The notes under the pieces: generated by a model
Told to the model about the DNA's origin: nothing
What the model saw: only the letters and a program-made list of their open reading frames with translations
Databases searched by the model: none
Origin: an uncultured Lachnospiraceae bacterium
Lineage (GTDB): Bacteria > Bacillota > Clostridia > Lachnospirales > Lachnospiraceae
Assembly: GCA_902489925.1 (NCBI GenBank)
Contig: CABUBX010000103.1
Location: forward strand, 1-7,926
Direction: 5' to 3'
DNA length: 7,926 bases
Shown: positions 6,342 through 7,926 of the stretch, one piece after another
Layout: every line of letters begins with the position of its first letter
How positions within the stretch are numbered: the first letter of the stretch is position 1
Program-made: the position numbers and the translations under genes

Positions 6342-6737
6342 ATGAATATTGGCTTAATTGCACATGATAACAAAAAGAAGCTTATGCAGAATTTCTGCAT
6401 TGCCTACAGGGGCATCCTTGCAAAAAACGAGCTCTATGCCACAGGTACAACAGGGCGTTTAATTGAAGAAGTCACCAACTTAAATATCCATAAATTTTTA
6501 GCCGGACATTTAGGAGGCGAGCAACAGCTCTCGGCACAGATTGAGCATAATACAATTGACCTTGTTATTTTCTTGCGTGACCCGATTAATTCTAAGTCCC
6601 ATGAACCAAACGTCCATGAAATTGTTCGCCTATGCGACCTTCACAATATTCCTATTGCGACAAACCTTGCTACGGCAGAGCTTCTGATTAAAGCCCTCGA
6701 CAGAGGTGACCTTGAATGGCGTGAATTTTACAAATAA
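6342..6737 (+). CDS. mgsA: Methylglyoxal synthase MgsA with substituted catalytic aspartates
   Basis: The family converts dihydroxyacetone phosphate to methylglyoxal plus phosphate, a bypass of lower glycolysis, in the cytosol. The 131-residue length is close to Firmicutes members (about 135). LIAHD (5-9, with the catalytic-site His8), the phosphate-binding ATGTTG (33-38), VIFLRDP (75-81, Asp80 aligned to E. coli Asp91) and His87 (aligned to His98) are present, as is IATNLATAELLI near the C-terminus. The position of the E. coli general base Asp71 is Glu60 (GGEQQ), and Asp101 aligns with Asn90 (HEPNV). The usual Gly after QQ-hydrophobic is Ser64. Activity may therefore be altered, though similar GGEQQ forms may be normal in a Clostridia subgroup. 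The carboxypeptidase gene follows by 30 nt, suggesting read-through. Confidence 0.9.
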   Translation: MNIGLIAHDNKKKLMQNFCIAYRGILAKNELYATGTTGRLIEEVTNLNIHKFLAGHLGGEQQLSAQIEHNTIDLVIFLRDPINSKSHEPNVHEIVRLCDLHNIPIATNLATAELLIKALDRGDLEWREFYK

Positions 6738-6767
6738 ATTAACAATCCAAAAAAGAAAGATAAGAAC

Positions 6768-7868
6768 ATGAAAAAGAAAATTGTACTTACAGTCTGCACG
6801 ACAGCCCTTTTACTGACCGGTTGCCGTGCAGATTCTGCGATGTTAATTGAATATTCGGACTTAAATATACTGAAAAGCTCAGATATCCTTGATTTAACAA
6901 CAGCTGAGACCCTAGAGCCATACTCTGACGGTATTGCTGTTATTACATCAGATATTTTAAGTAATCCGGAAACAGTCTCACCGGAAACCTCCGAAGATTT
7001 ATCGTCTGAGACTGAAACGGATACAGTAGAAACCGGGCAGACGACAGACGGTATATCAACAGAGCCTTCTGACACCACCATAGATTCTGCCGCCAATGCA
7101 GAACCTTCGTCGGCAATACCCGGACTTTTAGTCTGTACGACAACAAACGAAGTCCTTTACAACAATTTTCCGTATAAGGAAGTGGCACCGGCCAGCCTTA
7201 CAAAGCTGATGACCGCACTTCTTGTCCTTGAACACGGCAATATGGACGACCTTGTAACACTTACTGCCGGGATGAATGCAGATATGATTCCGGGCGCTCA
7301 GGTCTGCGGTTTTGTTCCCGGTGACATCGTCAGTGTCAAAGAGCTTTTATACAGTATGCTTGTTTATTCCGGAAACGATGCCGCCAATGCACTCGCAATC
7401 CATATCAGCGGAAACGTACAAAACTTTGTGGCAATGATGAATGAGGAAGCTAACCGTATCGGTGCCGTCAATACACATTTTTCGAATCCAAGCGGTTTAG
7501 ACATTTCCAATCATTATTCCAGTGCCTATGATTTGTATTTGATTTTTAATGAATGTCTGAAATATGACGATTTTAAAAATGCGGTTTGCAGCGGCAGCTA
7601 TACAAATCATTACACGACAACCTCCGGAAATACAGCTTCCATTACTTATAATTCAACCAATCTTTACATGAACGGTACATATACAAGCCCCGACGGTATT
7701 ACAGTTTACGGCGGCAAAACAGGAACAACAGATGAAGCCGGCGCCTGCCTTATTGCCTATTCAGCCGACGCGGCCGGCAACAAATACATTTCAGTTTCCC
7801 TTGGAAATAAAGACAAACCGGAATTGTATTCGCAAATGAATAAAATATTAGCAAAATTTCAGAAATAG
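6768..7868 (+). CDS. D-alanyl-D-alanine carboxypeptidase, S11 family, predicted lipoprotein
   Basis: A penicillin-binding DD-carboxypeptidase of the DacA/DacF type that trims the terminal D-Ala from peptidoglycan stem peptides outside the membrane. The 366-residue protein begins with a lysine-rich, hydrophobic signal ending in the lipobox LTGC, so Cys19 is the likely lipidated residue. A Ser/Thr/Glu/Asp-rich, low-complexity linker spans about residues 44-115. The catalytic domain has SLTK (143-146, acyl-serine Ser143 and Lys146), SGN (201-203) and KTG (317-319, in GGKTGTT). The protein ends 47 residues after KTG, leaving no room for the beta-rich C-terminal domain and C-terminal membrane helix of classical PBP5. 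No strong Shine-Dalgarno is seen, only A/G-rich AAAGAAAGA, so expression may rely partly on mgsA transcription. Confidence 0.9.
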   Translation: MKKKIVLTVCTTALLLTGCRADSAMLIEYSDLNILKSSDILDLTTAETLEPYSDGIAVITSDILSNPETVSPETSEDLSSETETDTVETGQTTDGISTEPSDTTIDSAANAEPSSAIPGLLVCTTTNEVLYNNFPYKEVAPASLTKLMTALLVLEHGNMDDLVTLTAGMNADMIPGAQVCGFVPGDIVSVKELLYSMLVYSGNDAANALAIHISGNVQNFVAMMNEEANRIGAVNTHFSNPSGLDISNHYSSAYDLYLIFNECLKYDDFKNAVCSGSYTNHYTTTSGNTASITYNSTNLYMNGTYTSPDGITVYGGKTGTTDEAGACLIAYSADAAGNKYISVSLGNKDKPELYSQMNKILAKFQK

Positions 7869-7871
7869 TCA

Positions 7872-7900
7872 TTGAATTTTTGGATATTTTATAATATAAT
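7872..7900 (+). promoter_or_regulatory. Promoter-like site for a gene beyond the window
   Basis: TTGAAT (7872-7877, 4 of 6), a 17-nt spacer, then TATAAT (7895-7900, 6 of 6). It begins 3 nt after the carboxypeptidase stop and would start transcription near 7907. No convincing intrinsic terminator separates it from the carboxypeptidase gene in the visible sequence. Confidence 0.4.
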
Positions 7901-7926
7901 TATTCTATCAACATGAATTCTATTTT

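Noticed and set aside
6728..7096. Minus-strand open frame of 122 codons opposite the carboxypeptidase 5' end
   Set aside because: Ser/Val-rich mirror of the low-complexity stalk codons, no ribosome site, and it overlaps a clearly real gene.
7852..7882. Imperfect inverted repeat across the carboxypeptidase stop
   Set aside because: One mismatch in ten A-T-rich pairs and no T-run after it; too weak to call a terminator.
1..7926. Mobile elements, CRISPR arrays, tRNA or rRNA genes, defence or toxin-antitoxin systems
   Set aside because: No transposase, integrase, terminal repeats, regularly spaced direct repeats or recognisable RNA genes were seen on either strand.

Overview
The window looks like a chromosomal housekeeping region of a low-to-moderate G+C Gram-positive anaerobe of class Clostridia, quite possibly Lachnospiraceae-like (inference, no search was run). 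The clues are: strong AGGAGG-type ribosome sites; a MutL of the endonuclease type; a YnbB-type PLP protein after miaA; a Clostridia-style radC / minD-minE / mgsA neighbourhood; and a lipobox-bearing penicillin-binding carboxypeptidase. All genes lie on the + strand, coding density is high, and no mobile element, CRISPR array, tRNA or rRNA is visible.

Layout. (1) About 1-4072: a probable operon of mutL (5' end cut by the window edge), miaA and a ynbB-like methionine gamma-lyase-family gene, with gaps of 11 and 22 nt. It closes with a hairpin plus T-run at 4125-4167. (2) 4209-4913: radC, perhaps with its own weak promoter embedded in that terminator and followed by a perfect 10-bp inverted repeat over its stop codon. 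(3) 5001-6163: a strong sigma-A-type promoter, then minD and minE. (4) 6229-7868: a promoter, then mgsA (methylglyoxal synthase) and a D-alanyl-D-alanine carboxypeptidase lipoprotein 30 nt downstream. (5) 7872-7900: a promoter-like site pointing out of the window.

How the genes fit together. mutL and miaA serve mismatch repair and tRNA modification. radC, minDE, mgsA and the carboxypeptidase occupy the place where many Clostridia keep the larger cell-shape and division cluster radC-mreB-mreC-mreD-(pbp2)-minC-minD-minE-rodA-mgsA. Here mreBCD, minC and rodA are missing from their expected positions, while MinD and MinE look intact. This may reflect a coccoid or ovoid lineage that lost its elongation genes, or a rearrangement that moved them.

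Points most worth checking are the collapsed shape cluster, an MgsA with Glu and Asn at the positions aligned to the E. coli catalytic aspartates 71 and 101, and a 38-bp nearly perfect palindrome inside minE. I did not find an evident new multi-gene system; the window is mostly ordinary core genome with these deviations.
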